From contig NZ_JADALJ010000001.1 in assembly GCF_014876185.1 (NCBI RefSeq), forward strand, positions 930,001 to 994,000: 64,000 bases of DNA, in the 5' to 3' direction. The notes below the pieces were generated by a model, which was not told where the DNA came from, did no database searches, and saw only the letters and a list, made by a program, of their open reading frames with translations. Positions within the stretch are counted from its first letter, which is position 1. Each line of letters starts with the position of its first letter. This document shows positions 27,023 to 34,590 of this stretch, one piece after another. The stretch comes from Rufibacter sp. LB8. GTDB lineage: Bacteria; Bacteroidota; Bacteroidia; Cytophagales; Hymenobacteraceae. The translations under genes were made by a program, and so were the position numbers.

Positions 27023-27784
27023 ATGTGCGGCCGCTACTCGGTTAACAGAAAGAATTTACCCAAAGAACATCGCTTCACTGCCAAATTGGAGGGGCTGGTG
27101 TTTGAGAAGAATTTTGACGCCCGGCCTTCGCAGCAGTTGCCCGTGATTCTGCCCCACCAGGAGAAAGCGGTGATGGCCACCTGGGCTTCGCCGGAGAAAG
27201 AAACAGACGGCAAGCCTACGCTTCCTTTTAATGTCCGGCAGGAAAACTTGCTGTTCATTCCCAGGTTCAGGGCCCTGCTGCCGCGTCACCGCTGTATCAT
27301 TCCCATTGACGGCTTTTTTGAGTGGAAGGAACTGGAGGAAGAGGAGGCGGAACAAGCTCTTGAGCCTGAGGCACCGCTGGGGCTGGACTTGTTCGGGAAC
27401 CCCATCAGAAGTGAGGCCGAGAAAAAGCGGGCCAAGAAAGCCAAACCCGTGAAGCAGAAATATCGGTTTACGCTCAAAGACGAAGAGCCCTTCGGGTTGG
27501 CCGGGCTTTGGCGCGAAAGTGTGCATCATGACACCGGCGAGCTGAACCGCTACTTTTCCATCATTACCACTGCCGCTAACTCTGCTGTGCAACCGTACCA
27601 CGACCGCATGCCCGTCATTCTCACGCCCCACGCCGAGGACATCTGGCTAGATGACAAACTCCGTGAGAAACAGTGGATGGAAGTGCTTCAGCCCTATGAC
27701 CATCGGCAAATGGTGGTGCGCGCCATTGACGAGTATGAAAGTGTTTTAGGTAACTACGTTGCGCCCGCCCTCAATTCTAAGTAA
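27023..27784 (+). CDS. SRAP domain protein (YedK/HMCES-like abasic-site sensor)
   Basis: A 253-residue SOS-response-associated protein. The mature protein must begin with Cys2, which crosslinks to abasic sites in single-stranded DNA; MCGRYSV at 27023 gives exactly that, so the TTG-initiated frame at 26993 is wrong. Other conserved parts are NFDARPSQQLPVI, RCIIPIDGFFEWKE with the active-site Glu, and PYHDRMPVIL with the active-site His. A Glu/Lys-rich insertion near residues 110-145 lengthens it. Its neighbours are a Y-family polymerase and a DnaE polymerase, in keeping with DNA-damage tolerance. Confidence 0.95.
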   Translation: MCGRYSVNRKNLPKEHRFTAKLEGLVFEKNFDARPSQQLPVILPHQEKAVMATWASPEKETDGKPTLPFNVRQENLLFIPRFRALLPRHRCIIPIDGFFEWKELEEEEAEQALEPEAPLGLDLFGNPIRSEAEKKRAKKAKPVKQKYRFTLKDEEPFGLAGLWRESVHHDTGELNRYFSIITTAANSAVQPYHDRMPVILTPHAEDIWLDDKLREKQWMEVLQPYDHRQMVVRAIDEYESVLGNYVAPALNSK

Positions 27785-27947
27785 GTAAGAAAGATAAACT
27801 CCTCACTTTGGCCTCCTGAAAGCATCTCGGCGGCAAATGGTGATAAAGCCTAATGATCGCTTTTCAAGTTCTAGGCTGAGATCTTTCCAAGAGAGAAACA
27901 TGAATAGTTGATGCGTCTTGATACGGAAGCGTAGTTTGCGCTGCCTT

Positions 27948-27986
27948 CCGTTTTTGGGCTCGTTTTCAGAATTGAAGCCGAAAACG
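27948..27986. repeat. PAL-A palindrome copy A14
   Basis: CCGTTTTTGGGCTCGTTTTC on the left and GAAGCCGAAAACG on the right, with two or three mismatched pairs. Confidence 0.8.
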
Positions 27987-28174
27987 TTTTTTCCTTTCTT
28001 TCCTGATGGCGGTCAATATGACACTTCAGGCGTTTCACACTGCCTGCTTTATCTGCGTAACTGTTTCTGCTAGTGTGTGGTATGATTTGAATTTCCTCCT
28101 CGGCCAAGATTGATTTCTCTTCCGAAGTTCCACCACAGGATTCGTTAATCAATCTTAAAGGCAGCCTAGAAGTA

Positions 28175-28299
28175 TTAGCAAAAGCTAACTATGTTAGTAA
28201 ATATGTGAATAAATAAATCTAATATATTTAGCTTTTCTATATTAATCCTCCGTATTTGCTAAAATAATTAGCTTTTTAACCAGAGCAATTCTTAGCTAA
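28175..28299. promoter_or_regulatory. Cluster of TTAGC/GCTAA inverted half-sites, candidate damage-response operators
   Basis: TTAGC-AAAA-GCTAA lies at 28175-28188, a single TTAGC at 28228-28232, GCTAA-AATAA-TTAGC at 28258-28272, and TTAGCTAA at 28292-28299. That is seven half-sites in 125 bases just upstream of the Y-polymerase start. The arrangement suggests a dimeric repressor; the binding protein is unknown. Confidence 0.6.
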
Positions 28300-28312
28300 A
28301 ACGGGAGGAAAT

Positions 28313-29464
28313 ATGTTGGTACAAGACAAGAGAACCATTGCCCATTTGGATCTAGACACGTTTTTCGTGTCGGTGGAGCGGTTGCGGAATACGCAGCTGC
28401 AGAACAAGCCCATTATTATTGGCGGCCTCTCAGACAGGGGCGTGGTGGCCAGTTGCAGTTATGAGACGCGCTTCTTCGGGGTGCACGCCGGCATGCCCAT
28501 GAAAATGGCCCGACAGCTCTGCTCAGAGGCGCTGGTGCTGCGCGGCGACATGGAAGCCTACAGTGAGCATTCGCAGAAAGTGACCCAGGTCATTGCCGAC
28601 CGCGCGCCGGTCTACGAGAAAGCCTCCATTGACGAGCATTACCTAGATGTGACCGGCATGGACCGGTTCCACGGCACCTGGCAATGGACCAACGAGCTTC
28701 GGCAGACCATTATGAAAGAGACGGGTTTGCCTATTTCCTTCGGGCTCTCGGTGAACAAAACGGTTTCTAAAATTGCCACCGGGCAGGCTAAGCCTAACGG
28801 CGCGCTGCAGGTGAGCGCCCCGGAGGTAAAGCCGTTTCTGGCGCCGCTTTCCATCAGGAAGATCCCGGGCGTGGGGCAGAAGAACTACCAGCTGCTGCGC
28901 AACATGGGCATTCCTACCATTGAAGTGCTCACCATGGTTCCGGTGGAGATGATGCAGAAAGTGCTGGGCAAAGAAGGCGTGCACATCTGGGAGAAGGCCA
29001 ATGGCATTGACCGCGCCCCCGTGGTGCCGTATTCTGAGCAGAAATCCATCAGCACGGAGCAAACCTTCGCCACCGATACCACCGATATCCATTTCCTGAA
29101 CAACCTGCTGGTGACCATGACCGAGGGCCTGGCCTTTGAGCTCCGCAAACAGGGCAAACTCACCGGCTGCATCACGGTCAAGATTCGCTACGCCAACTTT
29201 GACACCCACACCCAGCAGATCTCCATTCCCTACAACGCGGCAGACCATATTCTTATTAATAAAGCCAAAGAGCTCTTCAAGAAACTCTACAACCGGCGGC
29301 TCCTCATCCGGCTCCTGGGCGTTCGGCTGAGCCACTTGGTGCAAGGCTTCCAGCAGATTGACCTCTTTGAGGACACCGCCCAACTCGCCAGCCTCTACCA
29401 GGCCATGGACAAAATCAGATTCCGCTACGGCGAGGCCTCAGTGCTACGGGCAGTGGGCGTTTAA
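28313..29464 (+). CDS. dinB: Y-family DNA polymerase (DinB / Pol IV type)
   Basis: A 383-residue translesion polymerase. The acidic catalytic residues are present in HLDLDTFFVSVE and EKASIDEHYLD, so it is an active Y-family member and not an ImuB-like remnant. The helix-hairpin-helix IRKIPGVGQKNYQLL and the little-finger domain follow. QQIDLFED near residue 352 fits a beta-clamp-binding motif (QxxLF). An unusually good ribosome-binding site GGGAGG sits four bases before ATG. The TTAGC/GCTAA cluster upstream suggests inducible control. It is probably partnered with the DnaE-type polymerase downstream, from which it is separated by 510 bases of repeats. Confidence 0.93.
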   Translation: MLVQDKRTIAHLDLDTFFVSVERLRNTQLQNKPIIIGGLSDRGVVASCSYETRFFGVHAGMPMKMARQLCSEALVLRGDMEAYSEHSQKVTQVIADRAPVYEKASIDEHYLDVTGMDRFHGTWQWTNELRQTIMKETGLPISFGLSVNKTVSKIATGQAKPNGALQVSAPEVKPFLAPLSIRKIPGVGQKNYQLLRNMGIPTIEVLTMVPVEMMQKVLGKEGVHIWEKANGIDRAPVVPYSEQKSISTEQTFATDTTDIHFLNNLLVTMTEGLAFELRKQGKLTGCITVKIRYANFDTHTQQISIPYNAADHILINKAKELFKKLYNRRLLIRLLGVRLSHLVQGFQQIDLFEDTAQLASLYQAMDKIRFRYGEASVLRAVGV

Positions 29465-29512
29465 TGTGCTGATGTGCTAATGTGGGGATGTAAAAACTTG
29501 GAGATGGGAGAT

Positions 29513-29556
29513 TTCTGTTTTCGGGCTCATTTCTGGAAATGGAGACGAAAACAGAA
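29513..29556. repeat. PAL-A palindrome copy A15
   Basis: Outer TTCTG/CAGAA pair; the right arm is altered to ATGGAGACGAAAACAG. Confidence 0.82.
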
Positions 29557-29580
29557 GGTGTGGCCTTCCTGCACTTTCCT

Positions 29581-29700
29581 GCCGCAAGTTTAGCGTTAGC
29601 GTAACTTGTGGTAACCAACCTGGTGAGTTTATCAACTCACGTAAGTTTATAAACTTACAACGTGTGCAGCCACAAGTTACGCTGCTGCTAAACTTGCGGC
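29581..29700. repeat. MITE-like 120-bp element with 31-base inverted ends
   Basis: The ends begin GCCGCAAGTTTAGC at 29581-29611 and are complementary to 29670-29700 with three mismatches. Inside is a perfect 18-base palindrome GTAAGTTTATAAACTTAC at 29641-29658. It has no coding capacity, so it would be non-autonomous. Confidence 0.8.
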
Positions 29701-29704
29701 AGAG

Positions 29705-29813
29705 GTTTTTGTAGAGACCAGGCACTGCCTTGTCTCTAAGGCTGAGGAACCGACAAACGCTTGCTCAAAAGACCTCGTAGTGTGCGCAGCTCCTACGAGT
29801 GTCTCCGCCGATA
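29705..29813 (-). repeat. Composite repeat B, reverse-oriented copy
   Basis: It matches the complement of 2172-2275 over most of its length, including the inner palindrome at 29711-29738 and the CTCAAAAGACCTCGTAGTGT segment. Confidence 0.85.
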
Positions 29814-29864
29814 GCCATTACTACACCACCTTCCGCTCTGCCCGAAAAATCTCCCTCACCCTAA

Positions 29865-29885
29865 CCCTCTCCCAGCGGGAGAGGG
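29865..29885. repeat. Short REP-like hairpin CCCTCTCCC-AGC-GGGAGAGGG
   Basis: Perfect 9-bp stem preceded by CCCTCACCCTAA. Similar CCCTCACCCTAACCCTCTCC palindromes are widespread bacterial repeats. Confidence 0.7.
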
Positions 29886-29897
29886 GATTTCAGCAAT

Positions 29898-29941
29898 TTC
29901 CGTTTTCGGGCTCAATTTCAGAAACGAAGCCAAAAACAGAA
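29898..29941. repeat. PAL-A palindrome copy A16
   Basis: TTCCGTTTTCGGGCTC on the left, GAAGCCAAAAACAGAA on the right; three arm mismatches. It ends 34 bases before the DnaE-type gene. Confidence 0.8.
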
Positions 29942-29974
29942 GTCTTGCTACCTGCTACTTGATACCACCACAAA

Positions 29975-32926
29975 ATGATCGCCTTCGTCCATTCGTATTT
30001 CAGTCTTCGCTACGGTACGCTCTCCGTGGAGGAGTTGGCCGCCGAAGCCAAGAAACAAGGCTACTTGGCGCTGACGCTGACGGATATTAATTCCACCTCC
30101 GGTATTTTCCCGTTTGTACAGGCGTGTCTGGTGCAGGGGCTGGCACCCTTGGTGGGCATTGAGTTTAGGCGCGGCAACCGCTGGGTGTACACGGGCATCG
30201 CGCAGAACCAGCAAGGCTTGCGGGAATTGAACGAATTCCTGAGCACTTATCTGCTCCAACACCAGCAAGTGCCTGAATTGCCGCCTGCTTTTAACCATGC
30301 CGTTATTATTTTTCCGTTCAATCGAGCCAAAGAACTGGACCAGAAACATCCGCTCCGCGAGAACGAGTACCTGGGCGTGCAACCGGCAGAACTCAACCAG
30401 CTGCTGTTCTCAGATTTCCGGAAGAAAAACCTGCGCCTGCTGCTCTACCCGCGCTTTACCTGCCGAAATCCTGAGGGCTTCGCGCTCCACCGCCACCTTA
30501 GAGCCATTGACCATAATATTCTACTGAGCCAACTGCAGCCAGACCACGGCCTGGCCGAGGATGCCTGTTTCCAGCCCTGGGACCAACTGCGCCGACAGTG
30601 CGACCTGTATCCGGAACTGCTAAAAAACGCGCAACAACTGGCCCAGGAAAATGCGTTTTCCTTCGATTTTAAGAAACGCCGCAACAAACTTTACTTCACC
30701 ACTTGCGCTCGCGAAGACATTGCGCTGCTCAAAAAACTGGCCCTAGACGGAGTCGGTCGAAGATACGGCAGAGGCAATAAGACGGCCCATCAGCGGGTGC
30801 TGCATGAACTAGATATCATTGAAAAGCTGGAGTTTGGCGCGTATTTCCTGATTACTGAAGATGTTATCAGCTACGCCAAAAAACGCAATTTTTACCACAT
30901 AGGACGGGGGAGCGGGGCTAACAGCGTGGTGGCGTATTGCCTGGGCATCACTGACGTGGACCCCATTGAGCTGGACTTGTATTTTGAGCGCTTCCTGAAC
31001 CCCAAACGAACCTCGCCACCTGACTTCGACATTGATTTTAGTTGGGACGAACGCGACGAGGTGCTGGACTACATCTTCAAACGCTACGGCAAGGAACACA
31101 CCGCTTTGATGGGCGCCATGGTCACGTTTCAGCAGAGCTCCATTCTGCGCGAACTGGGCAAAGTCTACGGTCTCCCCAAAACCGAACTGGATGCGCTGGT
31201 GGAGCAACCCAAGGCGCCCGGCAACGCCAACCGCCTCACCAAAGAAATCTTTCGGTACGGCCAACTGCTCCAAGATTTCCCCAACGTGCGCAGCATCCAT
31301 GCGGGCGGCGTGCTGATTTCAGAGGAGTCTATCTATAACTACACCGCGCTGGACATGCCGCCCAAAGGCCTGCCTACCGCGCAGTGGGATATGTACGTGG
31401 CCGAGAGAATTGGCTTTGAGAAGCTGGACATTCTGAGCCAGCGCGGCATTGGGCATATCAAAGAGTGCGTGCAGTTGGTGCAGAAAAACCAGGGCATAAA
31501 GGTAGATGCGCATGAGGTAGCCAAGTTCAAGACAGACGAAAAAGTAAAGGAACAACTGAGGTCAGGTGATACCATTGGCTGTTTCTATATTGAGAGCCCG
31601 GCCATGCGGGGACTGCTTAAGAAACTCCGGTGTGACCATTACCTGAGTCTGGTGGCCGCCAGTTCCATCATTCGGCCGGGCGTTGCCAAAAGCGGCATGA
31701 TGAAGGCCTACATCCAGCGATTCCATGACCCCGGCAAGATTGAGCACCTGCACCCGGTCATGGCCGAGCAGCTAGGCGAAACCTACGGCGTGATGGTCTA
31801 CCAGGAAGACGTGCTTAAAGTCTGCCACCATTTTGCCGGGCTGGATTTGGCGGACGCCGATGTACTCCGCCGGGGCATGAGCGGCAAGTACCGGTCCAAG
31901 GCGGAGTTCCAGAAACTGGTGGACAAATTCTTCGACAACTGCCGAGCCAAAGGCTACCCAGAGCACATCACCAAAGAAGTTTGGCGGCAGGTGGAGTCGT
32001 TTGCGGGGTACTCGTTTTCTAAGGCGCATTCGGCTTCATTTGCGGTGGAGAGTTACCAGAGTTTGTTCCTGAAGACGTATTATCCGCTGGAATTTATGGT
32101 GGCGGTCATCAACAACTTCGGGGGGTTTTACCGGACGTGGGTGTACGTGCAGCAGACCCAGAAAGCCGGCGGCAACCTGCATTTGCCCTGCGTGAACCAG
32201 AGTACTTATTACACGTCCATCACGGGCACAGATGTTTATTTGGGCTTGGTGCACGTGCAGAACCTGGAGCAGAAACTGGCGTTCAGAATTGTGGCTGAGC
32301 GCGAGGAAAATGGTTTGTACGCGAGCCTGCAGGAGTTCATTCGGCGCACACAGGTTTCGCTGGAGCAACTCCTGATTTTGGCGCGGGTGCAGGCGCTGCG
32401 GTTCACGGGACAGGGCAAAAAAACATTGCTCTGGGAGGCGCATCTGCAGTTGGGCCATAAAGTAGCGGCGCACGGCAGTGAGCTTTTGTTTCAGGCCCCG
32501 GTCAAAACCTTCACGCTGCCCACGCTCTGTCACACGCTGGTAGAAGACGCCTATGACGAAATGGAGTTATTGGGCTTCCCGGTGTCTTGCACGTATTTTG
32601 AAATGCTCCAGACCCAGGAACGCGGCGACGTGCCCGCCAAAGATTTACTGGCATTTGTGGGACAGAAGGTGCGCATGATGGGCATTCTGGTCGCCACCAA
32701 ATACGTGCGCACCGTGCGCGGCGAAGTCATGCAGTTCGGCACGTTCCTGGACTGCGCCGGCGATTTCTTTGACACGGTGCATTTCCCGCCTAGCCTCCAG
32801 GCCTGGCCGTTTAAAGGCAACGGCGTATATTTACTGTATGGCAAAGTGGTGGAGGAATTCGGGTTTCCCAGCATGGAAGTGGAGAAAATGGCGAAGCTGC
32901 CGTTTCAGAAAGACCCCCGGTATTAA
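29975..32926 (+). CDS. DnaE-type DNA polymerase III alpha subunit (error-prone DnaE2-like)
   Basis: A 983-residue C-family polymerase, shorter than the ~1,160 residues of replicative DnaE. Palm-domain acidic residues lie in PPDFDIDFSWDERDEV near residue 350, preceded by GRGSGANSVVAYCLG; the later YGVMVYQEDV motif and a C-terminal OB domain with VRMMGILVATKYVRT are also present. The N-terminal PHP domain looks inactive: HSYFS replaces the HxH metal motif and LTDIN replaces TDH. This, with the neighbouring SRAP and Y-family polymerase, suggests mutagenic repair synthesis. An ImuA-like partner is not seen. Confidence 0.93.
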   Translation: MIAFVHSYFSLRYGTLSVEELAAEAKKQGYLALTLTDINSTSGIFPFVQACLVQGLAPLVGIEFRRGNRWVYTGIAQNQQGLRELNEFLSTYLLQHQQVPELPPAFNHAVIIFPFNRAKELDQKHPLRENEYLGVQPAELNQLLFSDFRKKNLRLLLYPRFTCRNPEGFALHRHLRAIDHNILLSQLQPDHGLAEDACFQPWDQLRRQCDLYPELLKNAQQLAQENAFSFDFKKRRNKLYFTTCAREDIALLKKLALDGVGRRYGRGNKTAHQRVLHELDIIEKLEFGAYFLITEDVISYAKKRNFYHIGRGSGANSVVAYCLGITDVDPIELDLYFERFLNPKRTSPPDFDIDFSWDERDEVLDYIFKRYGKEHTALMGAMVTFQQSSILRELGKVYGLPKTELDALVEQPKAPGNANRLTKEIFRYGQLLQDFPNVRSIHAGGVLISEESIYNYTALDMPPKGLPTAQWDMYVAERIGFEKLDILSQRGIGHIKECVQLVQKNQGIKVDAHEVAKFKTDEKVKEQLRSGDTIGCFYIESPAMRGLLKKLRCDHYLSLVAASSIIRPGVAKSGMMKAYIQRFHDPGKIEHLHPVMAEQLGETYGVMVYQEDVLKVCHHFAGLDLADADVLRRGMSGKYRSKAEFQKLVDKFFDNCRAKGYPEHITKEVWRQVESFAGYSFSKAHSASFAVESYQSLFLKTYYPLEFMVAVINNFGGFYRTWVYVQQTQKAGGNLHLPCVNQSTYYTSITGTDVYLGLVHVQNLEQKLAFRIVAEREENGLYASLQEFIRRTQVSLEQLLILARVQALRFTGQGKKTLLWEAHLQLGHKVAAHGSELLFQAPVKTFTLPTLCHTLVEDAYDEMELLGFPVSCTYFEMLQTQERGDVPAKDLLAFVGQKVRMMGILVATKYVRTVRGEVMQFGTFLDCAGDFFDTVHFPPSLQAWPFKGNGVYLLYGKVVEEFGFPSMEVEKMAKLPFQKDPRY

Positions 32927-32960
32927 GCGATTTGGCGCAACTATCGGTTTAAGGATGCCG

Positions 32961-33010
32961 AATTTCTGTTTTCGGCTCCATTTCTGGAAATGAGCCTGAA
33001 AACAGGAATT
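32961..33010. repeat. PAL-A palindrome copy A17
   Basis: Outer AATTTCTG/CAGGAATT arms pair apart from one position; the core is TTTTCGGCTCCATTTC with GAAATGAGCCTGAAAA. Confidence 0.88.
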
Positions 33011-33093
33011 GGTTCTTTTCCCCTAGAACAGCCTTGCCTCGGAGCCCATCTTATCAAGAAAGCACTTATCTTTCCTGCTGACCCAATCACCGC

Positions 33094-33492
33094 ATGGCAA
33101 TTATAGACAAGCTGGCCTGGATAGAACTGCAACACGGGAGAATACTGAGCACCCGCAGCAAAGGCCGCCACAAATATTACATTCCCGGTGGCAAGCGTGA
33201 ACCTGGGGAGACAGATTTCATGGCGCTGGCCCGCGAAATCAAAGAGGAATTATCAGTGGACCTGAAAGAAAAGGAAGCCCGTTACGTGGGCACGTTCCAG
33301 GCGCAGGCCGATGCGCACCCAGACGGCGTGGAGGTGAAAATGACCTGCTACAACGCGGCCTTTTCTGGAAGCATCGCGGCCGCCCATGAGATAGAGGAGG
33401 TGGTGTGGCTTTCCTACGCAGACCGCGAAAAAGTGTCACTTGTGGACCAGCTTATCTTTGACTGGCTTCACCAGAAAGGCATGCTGCTTTAA
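33094..33492 (+). CDS. Nudix hydrolase
   Basis: A 132-residue pyrophosphohydrolase. The Nudix box runs from GGKREPGETDF to LAREIKEELSV at residues ~34-57 and keeps the G-x5-E-x7-RE-x2-EE pattern that binds the divalent metal. The substrate, a nucleoside diphosphate linked to another moiety, cannot be told; the small size resembles MutT-like members. It lies 167 bases downstream of the DnaE-type gene, with PAL-A copy A17 between. Confidence 0.9.
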   Translation: MAIIDKLAWIELQHGRILSTRSKGRHKYYIPGGKREPGETDFMALAREIKEELSVDLKEKEARYVGTFQAQADAHPDGVEVKMTCYNAAFSGSIAAAHEIEEVVWLSYADREKVSLVDQLIFDWLHQKGMLL

Positions 33493-33509
33493 ATAGATTG
33501 GCTAAAAGT

Positions 33510-33547
33510 CGTTTTCGGGCTCATTTCCAGAAATGAACCCGAAAACG
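33510..33547. repeat. PAL-A palindrome copy A18
   Basis: CGTTTTCGGGCTCATTTCC pairs with GAAATGAACCCGAAAACG; one G-A change in the right arm. Confidence 0.92.
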
Positions 33548-33612
33548 CAGCCGAACATCCGTGAGAATTCTCAACTTAAGGAGGAAGGCTAGGCGTGGAA
33601 GCCTTAAAAACA

Positions 33613-33646
33613 AAAAAGCCTGCAAGATTTCTCTTACAGGCTTTTT
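33613..33646 (-). terminator. Terminator downstream of tRNA-Asp (bidirectional shape)
   Basis: Perfect 10-bp stem AAAAAGCCTG (33613-33622) with CAGGCTTTTT (33637-33646). Loop of 14 bases; T tracts on both strands. Confidence 0.85.
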
Positions 33647-33649
33647 ATG

Positions 33650-33723
33650 CGGTCCGGACGGGACTCGAACCCGCGACCTCCGCCGTGACAGGGCGGCATT
33701 CTAACCAACTGAACTACCGGACC
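33650..33723 (-). tRNA. tRNA-Asp (anticodon GTC)
   Basis: On the minus strand the acceptor GGTCCGG pairs with CCGGACC. The D arm contains AGTTCAGTTGGTTAGAA, the anticodon arm is CCGCC-CTGTCAC-GGCGG, and the T arm is CGGGTTCGAGTCCCG. CCA is not encoded. A terminator lies right behind the 3' end. Confidence 0.97.
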
Positions 33724-33853
33724 AAAAACAAATGAAACCAGCTGTTTCGTTTTTGATGGTGCAAATATGCAGTGTTAAATTTTCTTATGCAAGCACCGGT
33801 TGTGAAAAATCATAAATTTAGTTTTCTGCATATAGATTTGCTCCGCTAAACGT

Positions 33854-33893
33854 CCGTTTTGGGGCTCATTTCTGAAAATGAGACCCAAAACGG
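33854..33893. repeat. PAL-A palindrome copy A19 with compensated arm change
   Basis: The arms are CCGTTTTGGGGCTCATTTC and GAAAATGAGACCCAAAACGG. The usual TTTTCGGG has become TTTTGGGG, and the other arm carries the partner CCCAAAA. It ends two bases before the TetR stop codon. Confidence 0.92.
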
Positions 33894-33895
33894 CT

Positions 33896-34465
33896 TTACG
33901 CCTGCAAGTGATTTTTGAGTTGAAGCAAATACCTGATCAACACATCTTGCAACGGAAACCCCGCGTCCACCAGAGAATGCTGCAGAATTCCGTCCAGGGT
34001 AGCCAATAGGAGCGCGGCCTCAGCAGAAGGGGAAGTAGAACCGGCAGCGGCCAACAGTTGCGTTACCTGGCGCAGCGTTTTCTGGTGCTCCAGTTTCAAT
34101 TCCTGGGCAAGGCCCGGCAACACGCTGGCCTGCAACTTTAGCCCAAACTGCAAGCGCCAGAAACCGGGGTTTGTTTCTACCTGGCGGGCGGTGTTGCGCA
34201 CAAACTGTTCCAGGGCTTGAAACGGGGAGAGGCCTTCAGGAGTATCTTGGGGGCTTTGCAGTTCTTTCCGTCCGTTCACCAGCAGGGCGTGCAGCAGCTC
34301 CTCTTTGCTTTTGAAGTAATTGTACAGCAAGCCCAGGGAGATGTTCGCCTCCTGGGCAATCTGCCGAATGGACGTCTTGTCAAAGCCCTGCTCAGAAAAC
34401 AATTTTAAAGCGGCTTCCTGAATGGTTTGGGCGCTGGTCTCGCGCTGGGTTTTGCGTGAATTCAT
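33896..34465 (-). CDS. TetR-family transcriptional regulator
   Basis: A 189-residue repressor with an N-terminal TetR HTH (residues ~12-58: IQEAALKLFSEQGFDKTSIR, QIAQEANISLGLLYNYFKSK) and a helical ligand-binding C-terminal part. The palindrome ATTGAAC-GTTT-GTTCAAT just upstream (34471-34488) is a plausible autoregulatory operator. No transporter or enzyme is divergently transcribed next to it, so its target and ligand remain unknown. Confidence 0.92.
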   Translation of the reverse strand: MNSRKTQRETSAQTIQEAALKLFSEQGFDKTSIRQIAQEANISLGLLYNYFKSKEELLHALLVNGRKELQSPQDTPEGLSPFQALEQFVRNTARQVETNPGFWRLQFGLKLQASVLPGLAQELKLEHQKTLRQVTQLLAAAGSTSPSAEAALLLATLDGILQHSLVDAGFPLQDVLIRYLLQLKNHLQA

Positions 34466-34470
34466 AAATG

Positions 34471-34488
34471 ATTGAACGTTTGTTCAAT
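34471..34488. promoter_or_regulatory. Probable TetR operator
   Basis: Perfect 7-bp arms ATTGAAC and GTTCAAT around GTTT, six bases upstream of the TetR start codon. The position fits autorepression. Confidence 0.7.
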
Positions 34489-34520
34489 TTAGTAAAAGTA
34501 AAAATACCGGCAAAAGAAAT

Positions 34521-34566
34521 CGCCTGTTTTCGGGCTCATTTCTGAAAATGAGCCCGAAAACAGGCG
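34521..34566. repeat. PAL-A palindrome copy A20 (perfect arms)
   Basis: Outer arms CGCCTG/CAGGCG with perfect core. It separates the TetR promoter region from the end of the LytTR gene. Confidence 0.95.
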
Positions 34567-34590
34567 ACTAGAAGTGGGAGTAGAGTTCTT

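Larger units (their letters stand above)
27785..28312. other. Regulatory and repeat-bearing gap before the Y-family polymerase
   Basis: It contains PAL-A copy A14 and, at 28175-28299, a dense cluster of TTAGC/GCTAA half-sites. A 93-codon TTG-initiated minus frame crosses A14 and is not accepted. Confidence 0.6.
29465..29974. other. Repeat nest between the two polymerase genes
   Basis: This 510-base gap holds PAL-A copies A15 and A16, a 120-bp element with 31-base inverted ends, a reverse copy of composite repeat B and a CCCTCTCCC palindrome. No gene is supported. Confidence 0.8.

Noticed and set aside
27871-28152. 93-codon minus-strand frame facing the operator cluster
   Set aside because: It starts with TTG, passes through PAL-A copy A14 and resembles nothing known. 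Considered as a divergent partner of the Y polymerase but not supported.
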